A stretch of DNA of 7,646 bases from Nevskiales bacterium (GTDB lineage: Bacteria > Pseudomonadota > Gammaproteobacteria > Nevskiales > Nevskiaceae), in assembly GCA_022616655.1 (NCBI GenBank), contig JAKEEJ010000134.1, positions 1-7,646 on the forward strand, written 5' to 3'. Under the pieces are notes generated by a model. The model saw only the letters and a program-made list of their open reading frames with translations, was not told where the DNA came from and made no database searches. Both the position numbers and the translations under genes were made by a program. Positions 6,827 to 7,646 of this stretch are shown here, in pieces. The stretch's first letter is position 1. Each line of letters starts with the position of its first letter.

Positions 6827-7646
6827 ATGAAACAGCCCGTCCGTGTCGCCGTTACCGGCGCCGCCGGCCAGATCGCCTACTCGCTCATCTTCCGCATTGC
6901 CGCCGGCGAGCTGCTGGGCAAGGACCAGCCGGTGAGTCTGCATCTGCTGGACATTCCGGACATGCTCGAGAAGCTCAAGGGCACCGTCATGGAAGTCGAG
7001 GACTGCGCCTTTCCGCTGGTGCGCGGGGTGGTGGCCAGCGGCAGGCCCGAGGAGGCCTTCGAGGGGGTGCAGTACGCGCTGCTGGTGGGCGCGCGGCCGC
7101 GCGGCCCCGGCATGGAGCGCAAGGACCTGCTGACCGCCAACGCGGCGATTTTCTCGGTGCAGGGCAAGGCGCTGTCCGAGAAGGCCGATCGTGGCGTGCG
7201 CGTGCTGGTGGTGGGCAATCCCGCCAACACCAACGCGCTGATTGCGGCGAGCAATGCGAAGAAGCTGGATCCGAAACAGTTCCACGCGATGGTGCGGCTC
7301 GACCACAACCGCGCGCTGTCGCAACTGGCGGCCAAAACCGGCGCACATCCGAATGACATTGAGAAAATGATCATCTGGGGTAATCACAGTTCGACGCAGT
7401 ATCCGGACCTGTCGCATTGCACGGTCCGTGGCCAACCGGCCAGGTCCCTGGTGGATTCGGCGTGGATTGAGAAGGAGTTCATCCCCACCGTGCAGCAGCG
7501 CGGCGCCGCGGTGATCAAGGCGCGCGGGCTGTCGTCGGCGGCGTCCGCCGCCTCGGCCGCCGTGGACCATGTGCGCGACTGGGCGCTGGGTACAAACGGC
7601 AAATGGGTGTCCATGGGCGTGCCCTCGGACGGCAGCTACGGCATCA
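6827..7646 (+). CDS. mdh: Malate dehydrogenase (partial, runs off the right edge)
   Basis: Malate dehydrogenase interconverts malate and oxaloacetate with NAD+ in the citric acid cycle. The first 273 residues are visible with no stop; family members have roughly 325-330, so about 55 are missing. The N-terminus carries the Rossmann glycine motif TGAAGQI (10-16). The mobile substrate loop is [15 protein letters not shown] with Arg92 and Arg98. NPANTN follows in the middle, the catalytic pair is Asp159 (RLDHNR, with Arg162) and His187 (IWGNHSS), and SDGSYGI closes the window. The opening [11 protein letters not shown] and the DCAFPL segment mark the group that resembles cytosolic eukaryotic malate dehydrogenases rather than the E. 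coli type. The start is well supported: GGGAG (6815-6819) lies 7 bases before the ATG. It is probably transcribed on its own, given the hairpin and promoter-like sequence upstream. Confidence 0.96.
   Translation, partial: MKQPVRVAVTGAAGQIAYSLIFRIAAGELLGKDQPVSLHLLDIPDMLEKLKGTVMEVEDCAFPLVRGVVASGRPEEAFEGVQYALLVGARPRGPGMERKDLLTANAAIFSVQGKALSEKADRGVRVLVVGNPANTNALIAASNAKKLDPKQFHAMVRLDHNRALSQLAAKTGAHPNDIEKMIIWGNHSSTQYPDLSHCTVRGQPARSLVDSAWIEKEFIPTVQQRGAAVIKARGLSSAASAASAAVDHVRDWALGTNGKWVSMGVPSDGSYGI

Overview
The window is a GC-rich, densely coding chromosomal segment with five protein genes, all on the + strand. Gene order and protein types point to a gammaproteobacterium, perhaps of the Chromatiales/Ectothiorhodospiraceae kind. 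This placement is an inference from three things: the LysM protein-dprA-topA neighbourhood, a zinc-finger-free TopA with C-terminal repeats, and a type of malate dehydrogenase common in beta- and some gammaproteobacteria. No phylogeny could be run.

Layout. At 28-1527 lies a lipoprotein with an acidic Pro/Glu-rich linker, a LysM domain and a TsaP-type C-terminal domain. After a 98-base gap comes dprA (about 1626-2750), the RecA loader of natural transformation. The next gene starts inside the end of dprA with an 8-base overlap: a Sad/YneI-type succinate-semialdehyde dehydrogenase (2743-4122). A 99-base gap then carries a good sigma70-like promoter, followed by topA (4222-6687), DNA topoisomerase I. 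A 139-base gap holds a hairpin plus T-run (likely the topA terminator) that runs into a candidate promoter. The last gene is mdh, malate dehydrogenase, from 6827; it runs off the right edge with 273 codons visible.

How the genes fit together. The LysM protein and DprA are conserved neighbours that can both be tied to type IV pili and DNA uptake: TsaP-like proteins associate with the pilus secretin at the peptidoglycan, and DprA receives the incoming single strand. TopA relaxes negative supercoils. The dehydrogenase is the odd member. In many gammaproteobacteria the slot between dprA and topA holds smg; here there is no smg and a metabolic gene, coupled to dprA translation, sits there instead. 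Mdh belongs to the citric acid cycle, which succinate from the dehydrogenase would also feed, but the two genes are separated by topA and have separate promoters.

I found no mobile element, CRISPR array, RNA gene, toxin-antitoxin pair or phage gene, and no sign of a wholly undescribed system. The points worth a second look are the duplicated linker of the LysM lipoprotein, the dehydrogenase in the smg slot, the SD-less start of topA, and the compact topA-mdh junction. No gene-free stretch exceeds 300 bases; the gap at 1528-1625 shows no convincing promoter or terminator.
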